Source: Salinisphaera sp.
GTDB lineage: Bacteria; Pseudomonadota; Gammaproteobacteria; Nevskiales; Salinisphaeraceae
Length of the DNA: 64,000 nucleotides
Assembly: GCF_002729955.1 (NCBI RefSeq)
Contig: NZ_PBYA01000004.1
Coordinates: forward strand, 75,503 to 139,502
Reading direction: 5' to 3'
Below, piece by piece: positions 8,955 through 18,043 of the stretch; position 1 is the stretch's first letter, and every line of letters starts with the position of its first letter. Below the pieces are notes generated by a model. That model made no database searches and was not told the origin of the DNA. It was given only the letters and a program-made list of their open reading frames with translations. Both the position numbers and the translations under genes were made by a program.

Positions 8955-9229
8955 GGAACCTCTGATCTATTCATGCACGGTCGCGCCGGAGTCTTTTGCG
9001 CGCGACCAACGAGCAGCTGCGAGCCGCAGTTTGCTGATTGAAAATAAACAAGAATGCGCGCCTCTCAGGCGCGCGCAAACGCCCTGCCGCAGGGCGGTTT
9101 GGCCCAAAAGGCCCCGCTACGGCGTTGCATGGCTTGGTCATAGGATGGCTATGACGCGGCGCCATGCGCCTTGTATCGAGGCCTTTTGGGACACAAACGC
9201 GATCCGTGTATGAACAGATCAGAGGTTCC
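8955..9229. mobile_element. MITE-like element with 26-bp terminal inverted repeats
   Basis: A 275-bp segment bounded by near-perfect inverted ends: GGAACCTCTGATCT starts the left end (8955-8980) and the right end (9204-9229) is its reverse complement, with two mismatches over 26 bases. No reading frame inside encodes a transposase. The interior has several strong hairpins, for example GCGCGCCTCTCAGGCGCGC near 9056 and CGCCCTGCCGCAGGGCG near 9080. The left flank is CTAA (8951-8954), compatible with an IS5-type target, but the right flank is CCAA, so a clean target duplication is not proven. It sits between the NCS1 permease and the racemase gene. Confidence 0.65.
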
Positions 9230-9249
9230 CCAACTTAAAAGAGCATTGC

Positions 9250-9972
9250 ATGCGAATACTCATCGCCAACGTCAATACCACCGCCTCCATGACCGACGCC
9301 ATCGCCGCCCAGGCACGCCAGGTGGCGGCCCCCGGCACGGAAATCGTGCCGCTCACGCCGGCCTTTGGTGCCGAGTCGGTGGAAGGCAATTATGAAAGCT
9401 ATCTAGCCGCGATCGCGGTGATGGAAACCATTCGTGCCTACGAGGGCGAATACGATGCCATCATCCAGGCCGGCTACGGCGAGCACGGCCGCGAGGGCCT
9501 GCAGGAGCTGTTCGACGTGCCGGTGGTGGATATCACCGAAGCCGCGGCCGCGAGCGCGATGTTCGTGGGCCACAAGTATTCGGTGGTCACCACGCTCGAC
9601 CGTGCCGTACCGCTGATCGAGGATCGCCTGCTGCTGGCCGGCCTCGGCCGCCGCTGTGCCTCGGTGCGTGCCAGCGGGCTGGCCGTGCTCGACCTCGAAC
9701 GCGACCCGGACGCGGCCATCGAACGCATCGTGGAACAGGCCGTCGCCGCCGTGGAAGAGGATCGCGCCGAGGCAATCTGCCTGGGCTGTGGCGGCATGTC
9801 GGGGCTCACCCGGCGGGTGATCGAGCGTACCGGCGTACCGGTGATCGACGGCGTGGCGGCCGCGGTGTGCCTGGCCGAAGGGCTGGTCCGCCAGGGCCTG
9901 ACCACTTCCAAGAGCCGCACCTACGCGCCGCCGCGGCCCAAGCAGTTCAAGAACTGGCCGCCGCGCGGTTGA
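9250..9972 (+). CDS. Asp/Glu/hydantoin racemase-superfamily protein with one catalytic Cys
   Basis: A 240-residue protein aligning with hydantoin/allantoin racemases: the opening MRILIANVNTTASMTDAI, GHKYSVVTTLDRAVP in the middle and LGCGGM near the end. Racemases of this family need two cysteines. Here the second is present (Cys180 in CLGCGGM), but the first position, normally in an ACF/ACY motif, is Gly75 (IQAGYGEHG). Arylmalonate decarboxylase, in the same superfamily, likewise has Gly at the first site and only the second Cys. Ureide context suggests allantoin as the expected substrate, but the missing Cys argues against simple racemisation. It is separated from the operon by the MITE-like element and has a modest ribosome site (AAGAG). 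Confidence 0.75.
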   Translation: MRILIANVNTTASMTDAIAAQARQVAAPGTEIVPLTPAFGAESVEGNYESYLAAIAVMETIRAYEGEYDAIIQAGYGEHGREGLQELFDVPVVDITEAAAASAMFVGHKYSVVTTLDRAVPLIEDRLLLAGLGRRCASVRASGLAVLDLERDPDAAIERIVEQAVAAVEEDRAEAICLGCGGMSGLTRRVIERTGVPVIDGVAAAVCLAEGLVRQGLTTSKSRTYAPPRPKQFKNWPPRG

Positions 9973-10465
9973 GCCAACCCGTGCCCGACGCGCCGGGCGC
10001 CGTGTGGGGCTCAGCCGTGGCCGAGAATGCGCCGGGAGCCGCCGGCGATCAGGGCCGCCATATCGATCTGTAGCTTCGACAACGGCGTATCGGGCGGATA
10101 GGCCAGATACGCCGAACGCCACTACAGGCATTACGTGTCCTTGAACGCCTTGAGCCCTCAAAGGCTGTACGAAAGCGCGTACCGTCTTTCGCGGCGCCGG
10201 ACAGCCCTTACGGCAGCGAATCGCCTGGGCCGACGAACAAACCGCCTCGGCAATACCGCAAGCGCGAACACCGTCGGTCGATGTACACCGCAGCGCGGCC
10301 CGAAGATCCCGGTGGGACGCGGGAATCCTCGAGCCGCAGAGCCGACATCCAAGATCGATTCGTCTTAGGCCGATCTTGCCGCGTAGAGGCCGTCGGTGGA
10401 CGCCCCCCCCTAGCCGATAGCGGCTATGCGTTTTGTCGGCGGTTCATACCCGATCGTTTGAGGAG
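9973..10465. other. intergenic region, no gene recognised
   Basis: These 493 bases lie between the racemase-family gene and a convergent gene. Short frames are present but none has a ribosome site, a recognisable start or protein-like composition. No clear terminator hairpin with a T-run was seen. Confidence 0.5.
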
Positions 10466-10915
10466 TTATTCCTCTGGGTCGTAATCGCGGTAGAAGGGCT
10501 CTTCGGTGCCGGCGTTGAACTGGAAGCTCGGAATCACCCAGCCCTCGTCGTTGCGGTACATGACGAAAACCCAAACCAGCGGTGATTTCGTCGTCTTCTC
10601 CAGATATACGAATCGGATCAGCGACTCGCCAACAACCTTTTTGCCGAGATATTCGTACCCGATGGTCTCGCCCAGCAGCGTCTTGGCCTGCTGGCGAGCC
10701 GACTTGATCTGCAACGCGACACCTTGAATCTGATCTTCCGGCATCGTCATATAGGGCCGGAACTTGGAAATCGCCTGATCAAATTTCCCGTCGGCGACGA
10801 TTTGCATCACCGAGTCGAGGAACGGCCTAAGTTCACTCTTGTCGTCGAAGACCTTTGCTTGCGCCGTACTTACAGCGCACCACAACAAGATCGCCACCCC
10901 CAATCGCTTCCACAT
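10466..10915 (-). CDS. secreted protein of unknown function
   Basis: A 149-residue protein starting at ATG 10915, directly preceded by AGGGGGG, a strong ribosome site; the longer frame upstream lacks one. Residues 1-20 form a signal peptide (MWKRLGVAILLWCAVSTAQA), predicting export. The mature domain has alternating helical and strand-like stretches, ends in an acidic tail (YRDYDPEE), and resembles small periplasmic DUF proteins with an aromatic strand such as SPLVWVFVMYRNDEGW. I do not recognise a named family. It is flanked by intergenic DNA, divergent from the thiolase gene. Confidence 0.65.
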   Translation of the reverse strand: MWKRLGVAILLWCAVSTAQAKVFDDKSELRPFLDSVMQIVADGKFDQAISKFRPYMTMPEDQIQGVALQIKSARQQAKTLLGETIGYEYLGKKVVGESLIRFVYLEKTTKSPLVWVFVMYRNDEGWVIPSFQFNAGTEEPFYRDYDPEE

Positions 10916-11194
10916 ACAACCCCCCTGTTCTTTGGTTATCGCCCCCGACGGGGCGTGGCACATCGCAACCCGCCATGTGTGCAATATCTTCTAGCATGGG
11001 CGTCGTTACGCTCACTAGCATCTATCGAACGTGCGCGCCGGCCCGCTATACAAGCAACAAGGACGCGCGTATAGCCGCTGGCCGGAACGCTGCGCGAGGC
11101 TTGCGCGATCCGGACACGGCCCGTAAAACAGCGTAACCGCCACGACGCGATCCAAACGCGACGCGGCCAACGTTTTATTTTACGAGCCCTGACC

Positions 11195-12361
11195 ATGCAG
11201 AACACTATTTCCATCGTCGGCAGCGGCCATACGAAATTCGGCCGGCTCGACAACAATCTGGAAGCCCTGATCGTGGCCGCCACGCGCGAGGCCGTGGAGG
11301 AAGCCGGCCTTGCGCCGGAGCAGATCGACGCGGTCTTTCTCGGCCATTTCAATTCCGGCATGGTCACCGACGGTTTTGCCGCGTCGCTGATTCACCAGGC
11401 CTACCCGGAGCTGCGCTTCAAGCCGGCGATGCGGGCCGAGAACGCCTGTGCCTCGGGCTCGGCGGCCATTCATGCCGGCATGAACAGCATCCAGGCCGGT
11501 AAGGCGAAAACCGTGCTCGTGGTCGGTGCCGAAAAAATGACCCATCGCCCCACCGCCGATGTCACCACGGCCCTGGCCGGCGCGGGCTACCAGAACGACG
11601 ACCATGAAAAGACGTTGAGCTTTCCGCAGGTATTCGGGGTGGCCGCAAAGCAGTACGCCGAGCGCTACGCCGACCCGCTCGATGCCATGGCGCATATCGC
11701 GGCCAAGAACCACCACAACGCGCTGCGCAACCCGCTGGCCCACATGCAGAAGGACTTCTCTTTCGAGGCCTGTAGCCAGGTCAGCGACAAAAACCCCGAA
11801 ATCGCCCCGCCGCTGCGCCTGACCGATTGCTCCCTGGTGACCGACGGCGCCGCCGCGATCGTGCTCACCGGCGAGGACAACGCCGCGAACTTCGACCACG
11901 CGGCCCGTTTTCGCTCGGCCGTGCATGTGAGCGATTTCCTGCCCATGGGCCGTCGTGATTTCGTGGCCTTCGAGGGCCCGGAACGCGCATTCGCCATGGC
12001 CCTCGAGCAGGCCGGCGTGCGCCTGGACGATATCGACTTTGCCGAGGTGCACGACTGCTTCACCATCGCCGAGCTGCTCACCTACGAAGCCATGGGCCTG
12101 GCGCCCAAGGGCCAGGGCGCACGGGCGATCGACGACGGCAGCGTCTATCGCGACGGCCGCCTGCCGGTGAATCTCTCCGGCGGGCTTAAAGCGAAAGGCC
12201 ATCCGGTGGGCGCGACGGGCGTATCCATGCATGCGATCGCCTATCGCCAGCTCACCGGGCGTGCCGGCGATCTGCAGCTGCCGAATGCCGAACTCGGGCT
12301 GATCTTCAATATGGGCGGCGCGGCCGTGGCGAACTACGTGTCGGTGCTCGAAGCGAGCTAG
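11195..12361 (+). CDS. thiolase-family acyl-CoA acyltransferase (SCP2/SCPx-like)
   Basis: A 388-residue thiolase. The nucleophilic cysteine is in ENACASG (about residue 89). HDCFTIAE (about 289) and the C-terminal GHPVGATG supply the second histidine block; the usual second catalytic Cys motif (CxG) is absent, with NMGGAAVANY at that place, as in the SCP2-thiolase/lipid-transfer branch. Such proteins cleave or condense acyl-CoAs, often branched or steroid-type, and some act in archaeal-type acetoacetyl-CoA formation. No fused DUF35 or SCP2 domain is present. It appears as a single-gene unit. Confidence 0.82.
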   Translation: MQNTISIVGSGHTKFGRLDNNLEALIVAATREAVEEAGLAPEQIDAVFLGHFNSGMVTDGFAASLIHQAYPELRFKPAMRAENACASGSAAIHAGMNSIQAGKAKTVLVVGAEKMTHRPTADVTTALAGAGYQNDDHEKTLSFPQVFGVAAKQYAERYADPLDAMAHIAAKNHHNALRNPLAHMQKDFSFEACSQVSDKNPEIAPPLRLTDCSLVTDGAAAIVLTGEDNAANFDHAARFRSAVHVSDFLPMGRRDFVAFEGPERAFAMALEQAGVRLDDIDFAEVHDCFTIAELLTYEAMGLAPKGQGARAIDDGSVYRDGRLPVNLSGGLKAKGHPVGATGVSMHAIAYRQLTGRAGDLQLPNAELGLIFNMGGAAVANYVSVLEAS

Positions 12362-12488
12362 CAGTCACGATTCGCGGCCCTGGGTTCGTCTGCCACGAAA
12401 CCTGCGCCCGCCCCCTGGAAATCCGGCGCGATTGAACATAGCGTTGCCGGCATCGATACTCTCGACCATCGCACAGCCGACGAACGCC

Positions 12489-12941
12489 ATGAGTGAAGAC
12501 GACCTGATCGAAGCCAATCCCTGCAAACTGCGTAACGGCGACTGGGGCTGCAAGACCCAGCAGCCGGTTCAGGTAGGCGATACGGTGCAGATCGTCACCC
12601 GGGCGAACAAGCAATGGCGGGCCGAAGTCACGCAGGTGGTATGGACCGACGGCCAGGTCTGTATCTGTGCCACGGCCAGCGACAAACAGAAAGCCGATAC
12701 CTCGGACGATGCGAGCAAGGCGCCGGCCAGCAAAGCGGCGCCCAAAAGCCGCCCAGCCCGACCGGCTGCCAAGACGCCGACCGCTAACGAGGCGGACGAA
12801 AACGCGCCGCCCGCGCCGCCGCGTTTCGACGTGCCGCCCACCGACGAACTCGATGCCATGGCCGACAGCGCCGCCGAACAGGGCGACGCGGACGACGAGC
12901 TGTTTAACGCGCTAAACGAGTTCGAGCGCGACCCGGGCTAA
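12489..12941 (+). CDS. hypothetical acidic protein with SH3-like N-terminal part
   Basis: A 150-residue protein starting at ATG 12489 (MSEDDL). Residues 8-60 form a compact beta-rich segment (GDWGCKTQQPVQVGDTVQIVT, then WRAEVTQVVWTDGQVCIC) resembling a small barrel. Residues 65-105 are a low-complexity Ala/Lys/Pro linker, and the tail is acidic (DELDAMADSAAEQGDADDE). The family is unknown to me. It follows the thiolase by 127 bases on the same strand. The extended frame upstream of 12489 is not supported by a ribosome site. Confidence 0.6.
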   Translation: MSEDDLIEANPCKLRNGDWGCKTQQPVQVGDTVQIVTRANKQWRAEVTQVVWTDGQVCICATASDKQKADTSDDASKAPASKAAPKSRPARPAAKTPTANEADENAPPAPPRFDVPPTDELDAMADSAAEQGDADDELFNALNEFERDPG

Positions 12942-13334
12942 CGCCAGCCCATCGCTTCGGCCTGCCGCCGTGGCAGGCCACCGGCCGGCTCGCACGAACT
13001 GATCGAACGCATCGCGGCGCGCACGAGGCGTCAACCGTGCCTTTGCGACAGTAATCGGCGGCCATCGATCGCGACATAGGCTGATCGCCCCCCCAATCCG
13101 CGACGCGCCCCAGGCGCGAATTCGGCAAATGCGTTCATACCCCTGCATGTTGCAGGCAGCCATCGTGGCCCGTCATAACGGCCGCGACGGGCTGGCGCTG
13201 AACGTGAGATAGCCGTTCAAAAACAGGTAAGCGCTGCCGATAGGAACCGAAATCTTTTCCACCCTTGGCATCCACGACAACTGGCGAGTCGTCCGACCCA
13301 AGCGCTCGACACGCGTCCCACTCTTACGCGGACC
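12942..13334. other. intergenic region, no gene recognised
   Basis: These 393 bases before the NIT chemoreceptor contain no convincing reading frame, repeat or hairpin. The chemoreceptor promoter presumably lies here, but I could not assign -35 and -10 elements with confidence. Confidence 0.5.
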
Positions 13335-15356
13335 ATGAAAAACCTACTTCATCGTATCGGGATCAGTCGCAAATTCGTGCTTGCACTGAGTCTGCCGGCT
13401 GTGGCCATGCTCTATTTTGCTGTCACCGGCATCGTCGAACGCCAGCAAGTGGTTACCGAAATGAACCGCCTGCAATCGTTGACCGTCGTCGCACAGCAGG
13501 CCGGAAACCTGGTGCACCAGCTTCAGCTCGAGCGCGGCATGACCGCCGGCTTTCTGGGCAGCGGCGGCCAGACCTTTGGCAGTGAGTTGCGCGAACAACG
13601 CCCGGCCGTCGATAGCGCCGCCAGCGCCTTCATCGACCAGCTCGCCACGCTGGACGAAAGCAACCTAAGCACCGACATGCGCGCCCGGATTGCCGACGCG
13701 CGTCAACGCCTGGATGCAACCGCCGCCATGCGCAACCGCGTGGATGCGCTGTCGGTACCGCTGGCGGATGCACTGGCCCATTACACGGGCGCCAACGCCG
13801 CGCTCATGGGGGTGGCTGGCGAACTGGGCGATATGACCAGCCAGGCCGGGGTGGCCCGCGCGCTATCGGCCTACTACAACCTTCTGGAAGCCAAGGATCT
13901 CGCCGGTATCGAGCGGGCTGTGCTCGCAAATGCGTTCGCCGCGGATGAAATGCCGCCGGCGATGTACCGCCGCTTTCTCAACCTCATCGGGTCGGAAAGC
14001 GCATTTCTGAAAGGGTTCGAAACGCTGGCAACCCCAGCCATGCGCAACGCATACCAGACCGCGCTTTCGGGCCCTGAAATCGAGCGCCTGGCCGGGCTGC
14101 GACAACGGGCCATCGAACGCGCTGACCAGGGCGGCTTTGGCGTGGACCCGCAGCAATGGTTCGAATGGCAGACCGTCAAGATCGGCCGGCTCAAGGGCGT
14201 GGAAGATGCCGTCACCGCCGATATCATGGCGCGGACCCAGGCCCTGCGCAGCGAAGCGCGTGCCGATCTGTGGATTTATGCGGCCGTCGCCGTAATGGCG
14301 TCGCTGCTGGCGCTGTTGCTGACGGTGGCGATCGTGCGTGCGATCGTCGGCCCGCTCAAACGCGCCCTGCATGACATCACCCATCGCGACGGCGATCTGA
14401 GTCAGCGCCTGGCTGTGCCGGGCACGGATGAACTCTCGCAGCTCTACGGCGCGTTCAACGAAGCCACCGAAGCCACGGCCCAGCTGGTACGCAACATCCA
14501 GCGCAGCGCCCTGTCGGTGGAAGTGGCCAGCGGCGAAATCTCGCAGGGCAATCAGGACCTGGCCCAGCGCACCGAGCAGCAGTCGGCCTCCATCGAGGAA
14601 ACCGCCGCGAGCCTGGAGGAAATCAACGCCACGGTCCGTCATACGGCCGAGAACGCCGGCGAGGCGCAGCGCCTGTCCGAAGACGTCTCCGCGCAGGCCA
14701 GCAAGGCACGCACGATCGCCGACAACGCACGCAGCGCCATGAACGATATTCATAGCGCCAATCAGGAAGTCACCGATATGGTCGAAGCGATCGACGGCAT
14801 CGCCTTCCAGACCAACCTGCTGGCCCTGAACGCCTCGGTGGAGGCCGCACGCGCGGGCGAACACGGCCGCGGCTTTGCCGTGGTGGCCTCGGAAGTGCGC
14901 CAGCTCGCCAGCCGCAGCGCCAGCGAGGCCAAACGCATTCGCCATCTGATCGAACGCAACGTATCGACCATCAATGCCGGCAACACGCTGGTGGGCGACA
15001 CCCACGCCACGTTGACCGAGATCGCCTCGCGTATCGGCCAGGTCGCCAGCCTGGTGACCGATATATCGAGTGCCACGAACGAACAGTCGCAGGGGATCGA
15101 ACAGATCAACCAGGCCATCGCACAGCTGGAATCGGTCACACAGCAGAACTCTGCCCTGGTCGAACAGGTGGCCGCGGCGAGCAAGTCGCTCGACGAGCAG
15201 GCCGTGGAAATGGCCCGCGAGGTCAGCCAGTTCACGGTGGACGATCGCGCACCGGGCGAAGCCGAAACAGCCCCGTCGCACCGCTCGAGCACGCAGCCGG
15301 CCATGCACCACGCGTCGCCCGATCACATGTCCGGGGCCCTTGCCATGGGCAGCTAG
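13335..15356 (+). CDS. methyl-accepting chemotaxis protein with NIT (nitrate/nitrite-type) sensor
   Basis: A 673-residue inner-membrane chemoreceptor. TM1 is at about residues 14-34, and a periplasmic helical NIT domain (about 40-300) includes the characteristic [22 protein letters not shown]2 is at about 311-335, HAMP follows, and the cytoplasmic signalling hairpin carries [22 protein letters not shown] and [15 protein letters not shown] (about 490-525). NIT domains typically sense nitrate or nitrite, which is inference here. No C-terminal NWETF-type CheR pentapeptide is seen. A strong terminator follows the gene. Confidence 0.92.
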   Translation: MKNLLHRIGISRKFVLALSLPAVAMLYFAVTGIVERQQVVTEMNRLQSLTVVAQQAGNLVHQLQLERGMTAGFLGSGGQTFGSELREQRPAVDSAASAFIDQLATLDESNLSTDMRARIADARQRLDATAAMRNRVDALSVPLADALAHYTGANAALMGVAGELGDMTSQAGVARALSAYYNLLEAKDLAGIERAVLANAFAADEMPPAMYRRFLNLIGSESAFLKGFETLATPAMRNAYQTALSGPEIERLAGLRQRAIERADQGGFGVDPQQWFEWQTVKIGRLKGVEDAVTADIMARTQALRSEARADLWIYAAVAVMASLLALLLTVAIVRAIVGPLKRALHDITHRDGDLSQRLAVPGTDELSQLYGAFNEATEATAQLVRNIQRSALSVEVASGEISQGNQDLAQRTEQQSASIEETAASLEEINATVRHTAENAGEAQRLSEDVSAQASKARTIADNARSAMNDIHSANQEVTDMVEAIDGIAFQTNLLALNASVEAARAGEHGRGFAVVASEVRQLASRSASEAKRIRHLIERNVSTINAGNTLVGDTHATLTEIASRIGQVASLVTDISSATNEQSQGIEQINQAIAQLESVTQQNSALVEQVAAASKSLDEQAVEMAREVSQFTVDDRAPGEAETAPSHRSSTQPAMHHASPDHMSGALAMGS

Positions 15357-15383
15357 TCTGGCAACCGCTTGCTTGGTAAAGAC

Positions 15384-15415
15384 GCAGCCCGGCGTAATCC
15401 GGGCTGCTTTTTTTT
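15384..15415 (+). terminator. rho-independent terminator after the NIT chemoreceptor
   Basis: GCAGCCCGG (15384-15392) pairs perfectly with CCGGGCTGC (15399-15407) around a 6-base loop, followed by eight T residues. It begins 27 bases after the chemoreceptor stop codon. Confidence 0.9.
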
Positions 15416-15605
15416 GGGAAGCCGTGAGCCCCGCCCCGAGGCGGTGGGTAGAGCGCCGGGACCCGGGCCATGTTCGGGCGTGCTCTTCAACCGGGGGCGG
15501 CATGCCATCAACGAGGCCTGCCGAATCAGCCGGGGTTGAAGGCATAGCCGCCACGACTCGACCGCGTCAGCCCACCACGAGGCGGCGGCCGTACAGACCT
15601 CTACG

Positions 15606-16772
15606 CTAATCGCCCGGCAACCCGCTCACCACACGATTGCGGCCGGAACTCTTGGCGCGGTAAAGCGCCTGGTCGGCCGCGTCGATCGGCTCCCGTCGGG
15701 GGGCACCGAGTCGCCAGTCGAGTTTCTCGAACTGGCTGTAGCCAATGCTCACGGTCACGATACCCAGCGCGTCGGGGCGATAGGCATGCTCGATCGCCAG
15801 CGCTTCGACAGCCGAGCGCAGCCGTTCGGCAGCCGCCGCGATATACGCGGGGTCGGCCTGCGGCAGCAGAATCATGAACTCTTCGCCGCCGTAGCGCGCC
15901 ACCAGGTCGAGATCGCGGCGTGTGGCATCGCGCAGGGCATCGCCTATCGCATACAGCGTTCGATCACCCAGCAGATGGCCGTAATGGTCGTTGTAGAGCT
16001 TGAAATAGTCGATATCGCAGAGCACAACGCCGACGACCGCGCCGGGTGTTCGTGCCCAGCGCGCCAGAAAGGCTTCCACGGCCCGCCGATTGGGCAATTC
16101 GGTTAGGGCATCGGTCGCGCTCAGCCGCTCCAGCTCCCGATTCGACGTTCGCAGCTTCTGCTCGGCCACATCGATCTGATAGCGAAACAACAGCATGAAG
16201 GCGCTGATCAGCGTGACGGCGGCAAGCGCACTGAAGCCGAAGGCCACGGACAGCGCCGTATCGGATACCCGCAGCGGTACCGTGCCATGGCCGAATTGCT
16301 GATCGCAGATCCAGAACAGCCCCACGTTCACGACCGCGAGCGCCGTAACCACCGTGGCTCGGGCCCGTTCGAACAACAACGGCAGAATGCTCACGATCGT
16401 GAAATAAAACAGGTGCACGCCCAGGCCACGGCCCAGATACCAGGTGACCATCATCAACTGGATCATCGCCACGAACACAACGAAACTGCGCGCCGAATCG
16501 TGCCGGCCGCGATAGTTTGCCCACAGCGTCCAGAGATAGGCGGCCATGATCACGCCATTGCTGGCGAATACCGGCGCGTAATACGACAACCCGGTGAACG
16601 CGTAGAACAGCTGGTAGGGAAGCGTCGTCAGGGCGCCGAACACGCCCAGCTGATTGGTGAGCATGATCCGCCGTCGCAATGCCGGTTCGGTACCGTGGAC
16701 ACCGATTTTCCAGAGTTTGGCCAGCCATTTCAGCATGTCGTCGGGGTCGTTCGTCCTCGGACCGTATTGCAT
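15606..16772 (-). CDS. membrane-bound diguanylate cyclase (GGDEF)
   Basis: A 388-residue protein with six hydrophobic helices (about residues 40-205), a short coiled-coil linker (EQKLRTSNRELERLSATDALT) and a C-terminal GGDEF domain. The active-site motif is GGEEF (in ARYGGEEFMILLP), which supports synthesis of cyclic di-GMP. The membrane part resembles a 6TM sensor domain. No clear RxxD inhibitory site precedes GGEEF (ATRRDLDLVARYGGEEF carries RRDL, a possible I-site variant at the usual spacing). ATG 16772 is used; a second ATG at 16736 is also possible since neither has a strong ribosome site. Confidence 0.88.
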   Translation of the reverse strand: MQYGPRTNDPDDMLKWLAKLWKIGVHGTEPALRRRIMLTNQLGVFGALTTLPYQLFYAFTGLSYYAPVFASNGVIMAAYLWTLWANYRGRHDSARSFVVFVAMIQLMMVTWYLGRGLGVHLFYFTIVSILPLLFERARATVVTALAVVNVGLFWICDQQFGHGTVPLRVSDTALSVAFGFSALAAVTLISAFMLLFRYQIDVAEQKLRTSNRELERLSATDALTELPNRRAVEAFLARWARTPGAVVGVVLCDIDYFKLYNDHYGHLLGDRTLYAIGDALRDATRRDLDLVARYGGEEFMILLPQADPAYIAAAAERLRSAVEALAIEHAYRPDALGIVTVSIGYSQFEKLDWRLGAPRREPIDAADQALYRAKSSGRNRVVSGLPGD

Positions 16773-16928
16773 GTGTCGCTACGACTGTCGGCCACGGACC
16801 ATCCTCGCGGGATAACGCAGGCCGCGGATGCGCAGGGTACGGTCGGTAACAGGCCCGACAGCTGTCATATCAGTATCGGCCGACGCGGCGGAACCTGAAA
16901 ACGCGACCGCCGCTACACCCGGCAACGC

Positions 16929-17843
16929 CTACCAGAGAACGCCTTTGACCGGCTGGGTCGCGGACGGCGCCGGCCGTTCGATCAGCTCCATGAGATCGAT
17001 TTCGATCGTGGTGCACATGGCCTCCAGCGGCAGATCGTGCGCGCTGTTGGCAAACGGGTCGACCAGTTCGTCGCCGATATGCAGCGCGGCCAGAAACATC
17101 AACGCCACCATCGACGAGCCGATGGGCGTGAATATGCCCAGATACGGCGCGATGCCGATCGGCAGCAGAATACAGAAAAGGCGCACGAACAACTGTGGAA
17201 ATAAACGGAACTGCATGGGCAGCGGCGTTTTCTTGATGCGCTCCATACCGCCCTGGGCATTGGCGACATCAATATTCACGGCTTCCATGCGCGACTGCTG
17301 AATGGTGTCGATATAGCCTTCTGCCAACGCCTGGGCCGCCAGACGGCCGTTCTCGTTGAGCAGGGCGTTGGCTGCATTGGTATAGGCCAGCATGCGCTCG
17401 GCCCGGTCGGCCGGTAGCAGTCGATAGGCCGGCTCCGAACGATCGGTACAACGCAGCTGGCAGCGCAGGATATGCACGTAGGCCGCCTGATTGACGACGA
17501 TCGCCTCACGCAGCTCGCGCGCCCGGGCATCGGCCGAGTCGATATACGACAGGGCCAGTCGCGTGATGTTGCGCGAGGCGTTGATCATCAGCCCCCACAG
17601 CACCCGGCCTTCCCACCAGCGCGCATAGGCCGAATTCGACCGAAAACCGAGAAACAGCGCGATGACCGTGCCGAACAGGGTGAGCGTGGTGCGCGACAAC
17701 GCCGACGACTGAAATTCCTGGTAACGCTCGGGCTGGGCGAAATACAACAGCGTGACCAGCACGTCCCATACGAACATCAGCAGCAACGGCAACCAGATGC
17801 CCTTCAGGATATGCCGGAAGCTTGGAATCGTGGGAATGATCAT
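16929..17843 (-). CDS. bestrophin-like anion channel (UPF0187 family)
   Basis: A 304-residue membrane protein of the bacterial bestrophin family. It starts (MIIPTIPSFRHILKGIW) at ATG 17843; an in-frame extension to 17912 is Arg-rich and atypical. Diagnostic segments include the hydrophobic hairpin near residue 20-70 ending in FLGFRSNSAYARWWEGRVLWG, the family hallmark for a pore protein. A second hydrophobic pair sits at about 225-270 (GIAPYLGIFTPIGSSMVALMF), followed by DELVDPFANSAHDLPLE, matching the conserved DPF motif. Homologues form pentameric anion or cation channels. Confidence 0.85.
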   Translation of the reverse strand: MIIPTIPSFRHILKGIWLPLLLMFVWDVLVTLLYFAQPERYQEFQSSALSRTTLTLFGTVIALFLGFRSNSAYARWWEGRVLWGLMINASRNITRLALSYIDSADARARELREAIVVNQAAYVHILRCQLRCTDRSEPAYRLLPADRAERMLAYTNAANALLNENGRLAAQALAEGYIDTIQQSRMEAVNIDVANAQGGMERIKKTPLPMQFRLFPQLFVRLFCILLPIGIAPYLGIFTPIGSSMVALMFLAALHIGDELVDPFANSAHDLPLEAMCTTIEIDLMELIERPAPSATQPVKGVLW

Positions 17844-18043
17844 GGTTCGGGCGCGCACCTCGGTCCGGTCGCAAAATGGCGACAGGCGATCGCGCTGCGG
17901 CGCAGCAATCAATCGCTGTCAACTCATTTGCTTGACCGCGAATAGGCGCGCGCGTTCGCCCCGGCCGGCAAAACGCCGGATCGATGGCGCGGCGGGTCGG
18001 GCTGGCCGGGCCGCCTGGAGCGCTTCAGCGCCGGCTCTATGGT

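Noticed and set aside
10135..10368. 77-codon open frame between the racemase and the secreted protein
   Set aside because: No ribosome site, Arg-rich, and an equally good frame on the other strand.
13863..15554. 563-codon open frame on the minus strand
   Set aside because: Antisense to the NIT chemoreceptor, whose domains are unmistakable; composition is non-protein-like.
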